64,000 bases of DNA from Pseudorhodoplanes sp. (GTDB taxonomy: Bacteria; Pseudomonadota; Alphaproteobacteria; Rhizobiales; Xanthobacteraceae): contig JABARS010000019.1 of the NCBI GenBank assembly GCA_019187085.1, positions 1-64,000 on the forward strand, in the 5' to 3' direction. Positions 36,091 through 44,957 of the stretch are shown piece after piece. The translations under genes and the position numbers were made by a program. The notes under the pieces are model-generated. The model searched no databases and was not told the DNA's origin. It saw nothing but the letters and a program-made list of their open reading frames with translations. The stretch's first letter is position 1; each line of letters starts with the position of its first letter.

Positions 36091-36837
36091 TCAAGGCTTG
36101 CGGAACTGCTGCCAGGCCGACAATTCTTCGACGATATCGCCGAAGGGCGTGTACTCATTCTGCATCCAGGAGGGATGCCGTTGCGCGCCGCGGCCGTCGA
36201 AGGCCATGTCCTCTTCCTCGAACTGCTGGAAGGTGCCGAGCGCTTCGTCGATCGAATGCCGCTCATAGGCTTCGCGAACAAGCGGGGTGAGTTCGCTCAG
36301 GCCAAGCATGGCGATCGCATTCTTCCAGCCGACCCAGACCTGGCAATTTCGGATCGGTTTGATCTCGGAGAAGCCGCGCTGCAGGAAACGGCCGGCTTCG
36401 GATTTCGGCAGGTCGCCCTGCAGCACCACCATGGCCAGCGCTTCGCACATCCGGGAGCGTATGAATTCGTCGGCGCCGGTATCGGTAATAATGCCATAGA
36501 GAGGCCCGGGATCGCCGTCGAAAACGCATGCCATGACGCGATGGCTCGTGGCGGTGATGGCGTCGCCGAGCACGTCCTCGAGGTCGGCCGGATTTTGCCG
36601 CAGGAACGTGGCGAGCAGCGGATAGGCCGACTTCGCCCGCCAGGAGCCGAGCAGATGGAAAGCGAAGAAGACGGCGTTTGGACGTGAACGCGTGTTGGAA
36701 TCGGCGGCAATATAACGTTCGATGACGCGTAAAAGTTCAGGCGTGATCAGATCCCGGTTGATCTGTGCCTTCCTTAATGCGTCGACCGGGAGTGTCCGGG
36801 TCTGCTCCAACTCACGAATGATCTGGTCAAATTGCAT
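36091..36837 (-). CDS. DUF1186-family HEAT-like repeat protein
   Basis: 248 residues, all-helical, fitting DUF1186: LLRVIERYI, FHLLGSWRAKSAYPLLATFLR, a GDAITATSHRVMACVFDGDPGPL block and RSRMCEALAMVVLQG. These look like HEAT-type helical repeats used for protein contacts. No catalytic motif is visible and the family function is unknown. The upstream 280 bp are AT-rich and carry two direct TGAAATTGCA repeats (37024-37033 and 37039-37048). It lies among regulators rather than in a metabolic operon. Confidence 0.65.
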   Translation of the reverse strand: MQFDQIIRELEQTRTLPVDALRKAQINRDLITPELLRVIERYIAADSNTRSRPNAVFFAFHLLGSWRAKSAYPLLATFLRQNPADLEDVLGDAITATSHRVMACVFDGDPGPLYGIITDTGADEFIRSRMCEALAMVVLQGDLPKSEAGRFLQRGFSEIKPIRNCQVWVGWKNAIAMLGLSELTPLVREAYERHSIDEALGTFQQFEEEDMAFDGRGAQRHPSWMQNEYTPFGDIVEELSAWQQFRKP

Positions 36838-37023
36838 TGATAGTGACGGTAGCGAGCGTGTTTTCGGAAATGAATGCGGTCAGCTTTAATCGCGTGCATT
36901 AAAACGGCGCTGTTTTTGCGACGGCGGCTGTGCGGACCACACAGATTTACGCGATCAAAAAGCACAATCCGTGAAAACCACAAGAAGAATTTGGTTTAAA
37001 TTAAACGGCGACGTTACTTTTGT

Positions 37024-37048
37024 TGAAATTGCATATCCTGAAATTGCA
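37024..37048. repeat. Direct repeat TGAAATTGCA x2 in the DUF1186 upstream region
   Basis: TGAAATTGCA occurs at 37024-37033 and 37039-37048 (15-bp period), and an inverted partial copy TGCAATTT lies at 37084-37091. The region between the DUF1186 start and the next gene is much richer in A and T than its surroundings. It could be a regulator site; the binding protein is unknown. Confidence 0.4.
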
Positions 37049-37118
37049 CGCAAAAAGGGTATCTAAAATGATGGCGCCAAAGGTGCAATTTGGAATCATA
37101 AAGCCGCGTTACGAGTGA

Positions 37119-37796
37119 CTAAAGCGAAGCGCGCGCGGAGAGACGCGCCGTCTTTGCCGTCTGTTTCGATGACGATGCGATCGCCTCAGGCGCTCGTCCG
37201 TTGGCGACGTTCTGCTCCAACGTCTCAAGCGCCGTGAGGAGCCTGTGATTGAGTTCAATCAGGCCGGAGACGTAATTGACCATGCAATCCTTGAGCTGGC
37301 GCAGCAATCGCAGGTCGTGGTCGGACAGCGCCGGCGTCACGTGTGCGCCGGCGCGCTCGTGGCAGGTGACCGCCTCGCCGATCGGCACGGCGAGCGGGCG
37401 GGCGGTCGATGCGCCGTCACGTTGCGCCGCGCCGTTCGTATGCACCGTATGGAGCGGCTTGCGTGCCGTTTTATCGTCAGCAGGGGAAGGTGCGCGCTGC
37501 TTTCGCGCCGACGCAGGGGTCGAACTGCCGAGCTCGATGCCGAAGTTCTCGAGCTCGATGACGATGCGGCGCCAGATTTCGCGGTTCTTCCAGCGATTGT
37601 AGCGGTTGAACACGGTCATATACGGACCGTATTGCGGCGGACACTCCCTCCACGGACGGCCTGTCGTCAGAACGAAAATGATGCCGCTGAGGATGACACG
37701 ATCACTGACGCGGCGCGGTCCAGGCTGGTTGACTGGCAAATGCAACGAGATCGCAGTCCACTGCTCGTCGCTCAGCCAGAAAGGAAAGTCCGCCAT
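37119..37796 (-). CDS. DUF4096 (IS5-type transposase N-domain) fused to a novel helical tail, copy A
   Basis: 225 residues. Residues 1-85 match the DNA-binding head of IS5-family transposases (FWLSDEQW...GPRRVSDRVILSGIIFVLTTGRPWRECPPQYGPYMTVFNRYNRWKNREIW). The rest has no DDE catalytic domain but a basic/Ser-rich linker and a leucine-rich helix (about 165-205, LRLLRQLKDCMVNYVSGLIELNHRLLTALETLEQN in part). Start at the ATG at 37796 with GGGAAG upstream. No flanking terminal inverted repeats were seen. A second protein with the same plan is encoded at 38044-38850. Likely an exapted DNA-binding protein. Confidence 0.65.
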   Translation of the reverse strand: MADFPFWLSDEQWTAISLHLPVNQPGPRRVSDRVILSGIIFVLTTGRPWRECPPQYGPYMTVFNRYNRWKNREIWRRIVIELENFGIELGSSTPASARKQRAPSPADDKTARKPLHTVHTNGAAQRDGASTARPLAVPIGEAVTCHERAGAHVTPALSDHDLRLLRQLKDCMVNYVSGLIELNHRLLTALETLEQNVANGRAPEAIASSSKQTAKTARLSARASL

Positions 37797-37953
37797 AAAC
37801 CGCTTCCCTCTCTCCGCGTTGTCGCAACCCGGCAATATCAAAGACCAGCCGGATGGCTACACGGAGATACCTTGTCGCGTCTCATTGCTTGCGTACGTGT
37901 CGGCATCGTCACGAATTTGAAAATTCTCTAAATCGGTGTCAGGGTAGTCAATG

Positions 37954-37986
37954 TTAACGAATGATTACGGTTAACGAAATTAACGC
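37954..37986. repeat. GTTAACGAA direct repeats before DUF4096 copy A
   Basis: GTTAACGAA at 37954-37962 and 37971-37979, with a further TTAACG at 37981-37986 (period 17 then about 10). It lies in the AT-rich gap between the two DUF4096 genes, about 160 bp before the start of copy A. Possible operator; weak evidence. Confidence 0.35.
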
Positions 37987-38043
37987 AAATCCCCTGTCGA
38001 TTGCCGGTTGACCGGTTGCGTCGACGCGATGCCGGCAAGCGGT

Positions 38044-38850
38044 TCAGCGGTGATTGGATATTTTGACATCTGATATCTGTTCCCGGTCAGCGGGGCGCGC
38101 CAGTTCGCTGAGCAGCATCTTGAGCGTTGCCTTTGTGGCAGAGACATTGTTCTGCGGGTCGTCGGCGTAACTGCTCATGCAGGCGAGCGCCGTCAGCAAC
38201 TTGATCCGCAAGTCCACGATTTCGGCGGTCAGCCGGTCGATGGTTACCTTGAATCGCTGCTGGTGGAAGCGTTCGACGGCCTGCGCAACATGTCGGTCAG
38301 TCTCGCCGGCCATGCCGGGAATCCATGCGTCCTCATCGGCCTGGGCGGACGACTTCAGGTGCCAATCGACGATGTCATCGATCCACGTCGAGACCGGCTT
38401 GTCCTGGTGAAGCTGCGCCAGTTGGCGGAGCGCTTCTGCCGCCGACTGTCGCGTCGCCTCCTGCAAATAACGGCCGCCGCCATCCGGTGACGGGTTTACG
38501 TGCAAGCGGGTGTCGGGCGATTTTCGCTTTCGGCTTCTTCGAAAGCGGTAACTCGCGGCGGAGCCGTTCCGGAAGGCGGCGAGCTCGGGCACATGCTGTC
38601 CGGCGACCAGACGGTCGAGGATAAGTTGCCAGAGGCCGCGGTTTTTCCAGCGATTGAAGCGGTTGAAGACCGTCATGTAGGGGCCGTACTCGCGTGGACA
38701 GTCGCGCCAGGCACAGCCGGATTTCAGGACATGGATGATGCCGCTGATGACGACACGGTCGTCGAGCCGCTTCGGTCCTACGCCGCCCTCGGGCATCAAT
38801 GAGGCGATGGCGGCCCATTGTTCGTCGTTGAGCCAGAACAGAGAGTTCAT
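38044..38850 (-). CDS. DUF4096 (IS5-type transposase N-domain) fused to a novel helical tail, copy B
   Basis: 268 residues. The head (1-85; FWLNDEQW...GPKRLDDRVVISGIIHVLKSGCAWRDCPREYGPYMTVFNRFNRWKNRGLW) is clearly homologous to copy A. The tail differs in length and sequence but again ends in a long helix with LLTAL (residues about 215-235), the one short match to copy A. No DDE triad or terminal repeats are seen. Three copies of an ATTGAGTACA-like motif lie within 85 bp before its ATG, one overlapping the start. It is probably a regulator or nucleoid-binding protein rather than a mobile element. Confidence 0.65.
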   Translation of the reverse strand: MNSLFWLNDEQWAAIASLMPEGGVGPKRLDDRVVISGIIHVLKSGCAWRDCPREYGPYMTVFNRFNRWKNRGLWQLILDRLVAGQHVPELAAFRNGSAASYRFRRSRKRKSPDTRLHVNPSPDGGGRYLQEATRQSAAEALRQLAQLHQDKPVSTWIDDIVDWHLKSSAQADEDAWIPGMAGETDRHVAQAVERFHQQRFKVTIDRLTAEIVDLRIKLLTALACMSSYADDPQNNVSATKATLKMLLSELARPADREQISDVKISNHR

Positions 38851-39218
38851 ATCAAGTACTCATTCAACTCCCTCTGCTCTCACCATATTATTGAGTACAT
38901 TGCGGTGAGAACAATACTTTATAATTGAGTACAAATACTTCCATGCAAGAGAACTATACATCGAATTTCAGCCGACGTTAAGTTTTTTACCTTATCGCTG
39001 CCTCGCAAATTGAGAGGCTGCGTAAATGCATCGTGTCCGTATCGTCGCAAGTGCGCGCGCCTTTTGCGTTCGGTTCGCCGTATCGGCGTCGCGAGAAGCG
39101 TGCGCGCGCTGTTTCCGGCGTTGCAACGTCGGCCTTGCAGAAAAGAACGGTCTGAATTTTCGGCGGGCTCTGGCCGGCAGACGTCCGTGCCGGCTATCGC
39201 CGTAAGCAGGATGCGCGC
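38851..39218. promoter_or_regulatory. 368-bp intergenic region with three ATTGAGTACA-like sites
   Basis: Direct copies ATTGAGTACA at 38890-38899 and 38924-38933 and a reversed 8/10 match (AGTACTCATT, 38855-38864) lie just before the leftward DUF4096 gene. The same 13-mer ATTGAGTACAAAT occurs before the winged-helix gene at 35.8 kb. The right-hand 200 bp, before the EAL gene, show no motif I can name. Confidence 0.6.
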
Positions 39219-41534
39219 ATGCTGTCACTCACAAGAAGCCTGTATCTCGCGGTCGGCAACGACTACCAACTTGCGGTATCGCGCGCAGTTCAGGGCACGC
39301 TGTCGATGCAGACCGGCATCGCATTCATGATGCTCTTCATGCTGGTGCTGCTTGCGCTGGGAATGCTCAAATTCCATCTTGAGCGGCTCTCTCACAGCAG
39401 GCTGGAAAAACAGAACCGGGACATTTCGGCGGCGCTAAACAATCTGGGGCAGGCATTCTGTCTTATTGATGGGTCGGGTCGGCTGATCCTTTTCAACGAG
39501 TCCTATGTCCGCATGTTAGGGCTTGCGGCCGGTGAGGTGCGTGCCGGATCCTCGATCAGGGAACTGGTACGATTGCGCACGGAGAGCGGAGCCCGCCCGG
39601 GCATTACTGTGCGTTATGTTGAATGGATGCTTGCCGCGATCCGCGATGGCCGCCGCACGGACGGCATCATCGAGCTGAATGACGGGCGCATCATCAATAC
39701 CGTCAGTCAGCCGGTCGATACCGATTGTTGGGTGGCGACGCATGAGGATGTCACCGAAAAGCATCTTGCCGCGCGCGAGTACGGCAGAAACAGGGCGCTG
39801 CTCGACGCCATCATCGAGAATGTGCCTGCGACCATCTTCGTGAAGCGGGTGAGCGACGGACGCTATCTGATCGTGAACCGCGCCGGTGAACAGTTTTATG
39901 GCATCCCGCGCCACCAGATGATCGGAAAAACGACGCAGGAAATTTTCACTTCGCAGACGGCGGGTCTGATTGCCGAGCAGGATCGCCGTCTTTTGGAACT
40001 GGGAAGCGATAAACCGATCGAAGAACGCGAAACGGAAATCGAATTGACCGGCGATCGCAGGCGCATCGCCAACAGCGTCCGGGTGTTGCTGTTCGGGCAG
40101 GACGGCAAGCCGGAACATATTTTGGGCGTCGTTGAAGATGTGACGGAACGCAAGCAATCGGAGACGCGGATCGCTCATCTGCTGCGGCACGATATGATGA
40201 CAAATCTTCCGAACCGCGCCGCTCTGAGGGAAACGCTGTCGAGCGCGATTGTGGAAGCTGAGAAAAATGCAGAACGGTTCGCTCTGTTCTATATCGATCT
40301 GAATCGCTTCGAGCGGTGCAACGATCTGTTCGGATATTCGACGGGCGACAAACTGCTGGCCGAACTCGCCCTTCGATTGAAGCGGGCTGCCGACGACGCT
40401 TTTCTTGCGCGCTACGGCAGCGATACGTTCGTGCTTATCCAGACGCAGGCCAACCTGCCTGGCGATGCCGAGCGGCTGGCCGCTGCGCTGTTGGAGGCTT
40501 CGGCGGAGGAGATTCCGGTCGATGGCTGCCCGATCAGGATCGGCGCCAGCATCGGCATAGCCGTCTATCCAGAGGACGGAGCGGATGCCGAGGCGCTGCT
40601 GGCCAACGCTGAAGCTGCACTGCGACGCGCGAAAGCCGATCCGAACGGTTCGATACGCTTCTTCAAGCCGAAAATGGATCGGGTCGTTCATGAACAGAAG
40701 GCGCTGCGCCATGATTTGCAGTTCGCCATCCGCCGCAATGAGTTCCGTCTGCATTATCAGCCGCAGGCGCGCATCGACGGCACGATCACGGGGTTCGAGG
40801 CGCTGATCCGCTGGCAGCACCCGGAGCGCGGCCTGCTGCTGCCGGCCGCATTCATCGACCTTGCCGAGGAAAGCGAAATGATCGCGCGTCTCGGCGAATG
40901 GGTCCTATGCGAGGCGTGTCGCGAAGCGGCGTCATGGCCGCACGCGCTTCAGATCAGCGTCAATCTGTCGCCGATCCAGTTCCGCAGCGGTAACCTCGCG
41001 CAGTTCACCCGCAACGTTCTTCAGGAAACGGGACTGGATCCTGAACGTCTCGAGCTCGAAGTGACCGAGGGTACCCTGATCGATGATCTCTCGGGAGTGA
41101 CGACACTGCTCCGCCAGATCAAGTCGCTGGGTGTTCGGATCGCGATGGACGATTTTGGCACCGGATATTCGTCATTGTCGTATCTGCAGGCGTTTCCATT
41201 CGGAAAAATAAAGATTGATCGCTCGTTCATCGCGAATCTGGATCGCAACCCGCATTCGGCGGCCATTGTTCGTGCCGTCATCGGTCTGGGACGCGGTCTC
41301 GGCGTTACCGTGTTGGCGGAAGGCGTCGAAACCGAAGCCCAGCGTTTGTTTCTGTGGCGCGAGCAGTGCGATGCCATTCAGGGGCATTTGATCGGGATGG
41401 CCGCGCCGGCCTCCCAATATGTTCGGTTCACGGGCGCAGGAGAGGTCGTGCGGCAGGAATCGGCGCAGATGGCGCATGCCGGTCTGCTGCGAGGAGCCGG
41501 CATTACGGCAGTGGCGCCGGGTGGAGCGCGATGA
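39219..41534 (+). CDS. PAS-PAS-GGDEF(degenerate)-EAL membrane protein, probable c-di-GMP phosphodiesterase
   Basis: 771 residues: one transmembrane helix (about 30-52), two PAS domains (about 65-185 and 190-310), GGDEF-like domain (about 325-490) and EAL domain (about 505-745). The GGDEF signature reads RYGSDTF (near residue 400), so cyclase activity is unlikely. The EAL domain keeps EALIRW, the DDFGTGYSSL loop, KIDRSF and the EGVETEAQ motif, so it should hydrolyse c-di-GMP under PAS control. Its stop overlaps the ATG of the next gene (ATGA), coupling it to the CHASE3-like protein. Confidence 0.85.
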   Translation: MLSLTRSLYLAVGNDYQLAVSRAVQGTLSMQTGIAFMMLFMLVLLALGMLKFHLERLSHSRLEKQNRDISAALNNLGQAFCLIDGSGRLILFNESYVRMLGLAAGEVRAGSSIRELVRLRTESGARPGITVRYVEWMLAAIRDGRRTDGIIELNDGRIINTVSQPVDTDCWVATHEDVTEKHLAAREYGRNRALLDAIIENVPATIFVKRVSDGRYLIVNRAGEQFYGIPRHQMIGKTTQEIFTSQTAGLIAEQDRRLLELGSDKPIEERETEIELTGDRRRIANSVRVLLFGQDGKPEHILGVVEDVTERKQSETRIAHLLRHDMMTNLPNRAALRETLSSAIVEAEKNAERFALFYIDLNRFERCNDLFGYSTGDKLLAELALRLKRAADDAFLARYGSDTFVLIQTQANLPGDAERLAAALLEASAEEIPVDGCPIRIGASIGIAVYPEDGADAEALLANAEAALRRAKADPNGSIRFFKPKMDRVVHEQKALRHDLQFAIRRNEFRLHYQPQARIDGTITGFEALIRWQHPERGLLLPAAFIDLAEESEMIARLGEWVLCEACREAASWPHALQISVNLSPIQFRSGNLAQFTRNVLQETGLDPERLELEVTEGTLIDDLSGVTTLLRQIKSLGVRIAMDDFGTGYSSLSYLQAFPFGKIKIDRSFIANLDRNPHSAAIVRAVIGLGRGLGVTVLAEGVETEAQRLFLWREQCDAIQGHLIGMAAPASQYVRFTGAGEVVRQESAQMAHAGLLRGAGITAVAPGGAR

Positions 41535-42244
41535 CCATTCATTTGCCCACGCAGCAGCGCACCTTGTTCCTGCATCCGCGGACAACCCGTCTCGTCGCCG
41601 CTTCCGCCGCGCTTTTCTTCGCGCTTGCAATTGTGTCGACAGTTCTGCTCGTCCGGTATCTTGCCGACAGCGCTTCCCTGCGAGAGGGACTAAATCGTTC
41701 TTATGAGATCCGTTTCCAGAGTCAGAGCATCATGGCATTGCTGGAGCAGGCGAACCTGATCAAGGGCACCGGCGATTTCCGCGAAGAAAACTTTCGGCCG
41801 GAACGGCTCCAGGAAGCGATCCGCGCCGCCGGCCTGGAGCTTGGCAAGATCGAAAAGGCGTTGACGGGATCGACCGTGCCGAGAGGGCAACTGCTCGATC
41901 TCATGTCGACGCTGCGCGCGAAGATGGCGCAGGTTGACGAACTGGAGACCGACAAGTCGGCCAGCGCGGCGGAGTTGCAGAAGATGGAAACCGAGAAGCG
42001 GCAACGCCGGACCGAGCGTTACGAGGCGGTCATCGGAGAAGTGCGGGCGGGAATCGAGAAGATCAGCGAAATGGAAATCCGCGCGATCGAACGCCAGATC
42101 GCCGATGATCGCGCGCGCACGCTCTGGGGTCAGGTCTTCGTGATCATGATTCTGAGCGGTATCATGCTGGCGATGCTGGTTGCTGCGAGCCTCGCCATGC
42201 TTCTGCTGCCGGAAGCAGCTGCCGCGCGGGCGGTCCGGCGGTAG
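41531..42244 (+). CDS. Two-helix membrane sensor-like protein (CHASE3-like, no output domain)
   Basis: 237 residues: transmembrane helix about 20-45, a long helical, predicted periplasmic segment (about 48-190) with heptad patterns, and a second transmembrane helix (about 196-222), ending in a short basic tail. This is the layout of CHASE3/chemoreceptor input modules but without HAMP, kinase or GGDEF output. Translational coupling to the EAL protein suggests it acts as a separate periplasmic sensor subunit for it. The domain name is inferred from topology, not from a conserved motif. Confidence 0.55.
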   Translation: MTIHLPTQQRTLFLHPRTTRLVAASAALFFALAIVSTVLLVRYLADSASLREGLNRSYEIRFQSQSIMALLEQANLIKGTGDFREENFRPERLQEAIRAAGLELGKIEKALTGSTVPRGQLLDLMSTLRAKMAQVDELETDKSASAAELQKMETEKRQRRTERYEAVIGEVRAGIEKISEMEIRAIERQIADDRARTLWGQVFVIMILSGIMLAMLVAASLAMLLLPEAAAARAVRR

Positions 42245-42255
42245 CCGATAATCGA

Positions 42256-42669
42256 TTAGATGCGCTCGAAGACGATATCCTGTGCGCCCTTCCAGAGCGT
42301 CATCTTTCCGAGCGGAAGCAGGTTTTCGTAGCCCTTGGTGATCGTCAGAAAGTGATTGCCCGCGAGCTGGCCGACCTTGCTCGAAAACGCCACCGCCCCA
42401 TAAGCGAGAAGGATCTCGGTCTCGCTGATACCGCCCGGATGCAGGATGATGTCGCCCGGGGCCGGATGGCTGGTTGGATTTTCATACGGCAGGCCGAAAT
42501 CGAATTCGCCGAGCGGAATCCAGCATCCTTCGCCGCTCCAGCGAACGTGAATGATCTGCTGCTTGTAGGGCAGGAGGCTCGCGAATCTGGCGCACGTTTT
42601 CGGTGCCATTGCCTCCAGCATGGTGGCCTCGAATTCGTAGGGGCCGGCCTTGATACGCAGTGCGGTCAT
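42256..42669 (-). CDS. DUF3830-family cyclophilin-like protein
   Basis: 137 residues matching DUF3830: APKTCARFASLLPY, HVRWSGEGCWIPLG, a PAPGDIILHPGGISETEILLAYG block and the LAGNHFLTIT segment. The fold is predicted to be cyclophilin-like. Function unknown; relatives often sit beside nitrilase, amidohydrolase or transport genes. Start taken at the ATG at 42669 because the longer upstream frame has no homology. It is convergent with the CHASE3-like gene, with 11 bp between their stops. Confidence 0.72.
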   Translation of the reverse strand: MTALRIKAGPYEFEATMLEAMAPKTCARFASLLPYKQQIIHVRWSGEGCWIPLGEFDFGLPYENPTSHPAPGDIILHPGGISETEILLAYGAVAFSSKVGQLAGNHFLTITKGYENLLPLGKMTLWKGAQDIVFERI

Positions 42670-42947
42670 TGATCGATTATCCGTCTGGAGGCGTGAATTG
42701 CCGGCACGCGACAATGCGCCCGCGCCGGAGCATCCGTCTGCGCGGGCGTGCATCGCGGGCTGACGATGTTCGAATGCTTGAAGCGGGTCAAGGCCTTATT
42801 CCAGGCTGCGTAGCGCGGCCGCCGCAGCCGGAAATGGCTGCTGCCCGCTCGCAAGTTCATCTGGAATCGACGCACGATATATGCTCATTCTGCATCTTCA
42901 CTGAGTCCGGCCCGTTCCGGGAATCGACGGGATTTTGAGAGCAAGCG

Positions 42948-44957
42948 ATGCCTCTTCGCATCGGACTGGCATGCGTGGTCGCTTATCTCGTGGCCGCGGT
43001 GCTGGCTGTCGTCATAGGTCGCTGGCGGGCCGCGCCGGCTGTCGTTTACGGCGCGATTGTCGCAATTTCGGCAGCAGGGCTGGGATCGGCGTTTTTTGCT
43101 CTCGTATCCGACGACCTGAATACGCGATTGGCGCTGCCGCTCGGGCTGCCGCTCACCGGGGGCGCGCTTCGCATCGATGCCCTGTCGGCCTTTTTTCTGC
43201 TGGTGGTCAATCTGGGCGGCCTTGCCGCCGGGGTCTACGGGATCGGTTACGGGCGTCATGAACGCTCGCCGCTGCGTGTCCTGCCTTACATTCCGGCCTA
43301 TCTCGCGGGCATGAACTTCGTGCTGATGGCCGACGACGCCTTCACGTTCCTCGTGGCGTGGGAGTTCATGTCGCTGGCCTCGTGGATCCTGGTTCTCGCG
43401 GATCATCGGCGTGAGGAGAATGCCCGCGCGGCCTACATCTATATTGTGATGGCCAGTGCCGGCACGCTGTGCCTGTTGCTTGCCTTCGGTCTGCTGGCCG
43501 GGCCGCATGGCGGGTATGCGTTCACGGCGATGCGCGAGGCCGCCCAGCCGCCGCTGATCGCGGGGCTCGTTTTCCTTCTGGCGCTTGTCGGCGCGGGATC
43601 AAAGGCCGGACTCGTGCCGCTGCATATCTGGCTGCCGCTTGCTCATCCCGCCGCCCCGAGCCACGTCTCGGCCCTGATGAGCGGCGTCATGACCAAGGTG
43701 GCGATCTACGGCTTCATCCGTATCGTTTTCGATCTCGTAAACGAGCCGGCCTCCTGGATGAGCCTGATCGTCATCGCGTTCGGCGGGGTCACCGCGGTTC
43801 TCGGCGTGCTCTATGCGCTGCTGCAGCAGGACATCAAGCGTCTGCTCGCCTACAGCACCGTGGAGAATGTCGGCATCATTTTTGTCGGTCTTGGGCTTGC
43901 CATGGCATTCCGCGCCCACGACATGGCCGTACCGGCGGCGCTGGCGATGACCGCTGCGCTCCTGCATGTGCTTAATCACTCCTTCTTCAAGAGTCTGCTC
44001 TTCTTCGGCGCCGGCGCCGTCGTGCATGCGAGTGGCGAGCGTGACATGGAGCGCCTCGGCGGCCTCATTCGCCGCATGCCGCATACCGCCATTGTATTCC
44101 TGATCGGGTGCGCAGCGATTTCGGCCCTGCCGCCGCTGAATGGATTCGTATCCGAATGGATGACCTTCCAGGCAATCCTGGTCGGACCGCAACTGCCGCA
44201 TTGGGGATTGAAGCTGATCGTGCCGACAGTCGGTGCGCTGCTGGCGCTGGCAGCCGCGTTCGCTGCGGCATGCTTTGTGAAGCTCTTCGGTACGGTCTTT
44301 CTTGGGCGGGCCCGCACGGCGGCAGCGCGCAATGCCCATGATGTCGACCGCTTCTCGCTGGCTGCCATGTACGCACTGGCCGCGCTCTGCTTTCTGTCGG
44401 GGGTCGTGCCGGGGCCCCTGATCGACATGCTGGCTCCGGTCGCGCATGCGCTTGTCCGCGCCCGGATGCCGGAGCAAAGCGGCATTGCCTGGCTGTCGAT
44501 CGTGCCGATCGCCGCGAGCCGCAGCTCCTATAACGGCCTCATCATCCTTTCCTTCCTGATCTGTTCGGGCGTTCTGACCGCAACCGTGATCCATCGCTTC
44601 GCAACGCGCGCAACGCGGCGGAGTGCGATCTGGGATTGCGGCTATCCGGATCCATCGCTTGTCACGCAATATTCCGGATCGAGCTTCGTGATGCCGATCC
44701 GCCGCGTGTTCGGCGCGGCTCTGTTCGATATCCGCGAGACGGTCGAGATGCCGCCGCCGGGCTCGGCAAAGCCGGCGCGCTTCTCCCTCAAGGTTTTCGA
44801 TCCCGCCTGGCGCTTCGCTTACGGACCGGGCACACGCGCGATCTGGACTGCCGCAGGCAAACTCAATCGCCTGCAATTCCTGACGATCCGCCGTTACCTC
44901 ATGCTCGTCTTTGCGGCATTGATCGTGCTCTTGATCGTGGTGGCCGCATGGCGATGA
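42948..44957 (+). CDS. HyfB-like proton-pumping antiporter subunit (Ehr complex)
   Basis: 669-residue membrane protein of the NuoL/M/N-Mrp family, closest to HyfB/HycC. About 14-16 helices; typical motifs are the glutamate in FLVAWEFMSL and the lysine/histidine-rich stretch SKAGLVPLHIWLPLAHPAAPSHVSALMSGVMTKVA, plus the HSFFKSLLFFGAGA helix. It is expected to move protons or sodium ions. First gene of a tight six-gene operon; the next gene overlaps it by 10 bp. Confidence 0.82.
   Translation: MPLRIGLACVVAYLVAAVLAVVIGRWRAAPAVVYGAIVAISAAGLGSAFFALVSDDLNTRLALPLGLPLTGGALRIDALSAFFLLVVNLGGLAAGVYGIGYGRHERSPLRVLPYIPAYLAGMNFVLMADDAFTFLVAWEFMSLASWILVLADHRREENARAAYIYIVMASAGTLCLLLAFGLLAGPHGGYAFTAMREAAQPPLIAGLVFLLALVGAGSKAGLVPLHIWLPLAHPAAPSHVSALMSGVMTKVAIYGFIRIVFDLVNEPASWMSLIVIAFGGVTAVLGVLYALLQQDIKRLLAYSTVENVGIIFVGLGLAMAFRAHDMAVPAALAMTAALLHVLNHSFFKSLLFFGAGAVVHASGERDMERLGGLIRRMPHTAIVFLIGCAAISALPPLNGFVSEWMTFQAILVGPQLPHWGLKLIVPTVGALLALAAAFAAACFVKLFGTVFLGRARTAAARNAHDVDRFSLAAMYALAALCFLSGVVPGPLIDMLAPVAHALVRARMPEQSGIAWLSIVPIAASRSSYNGLIILSFLICSGVLTATVIHRFATRATRRSAIWDCGYPDPSLVTQYSGSSFVMPIRRVFGAALFDIRETVEMPPPGSAKPARFSLKVFDPAWRFAYGPGTRAIWTAAGKLNRLQFLTIRRYLMLVFAALIVLLIVVAAWR

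Noticed and set aside
37119..38850. Two IS5-family insertion sequences
   Set aside because: Only the N-terminal transposase domain is present in each; no DDE domain, terminal inverted repeats or target duplications could be found, and the tails are long, intact and different.
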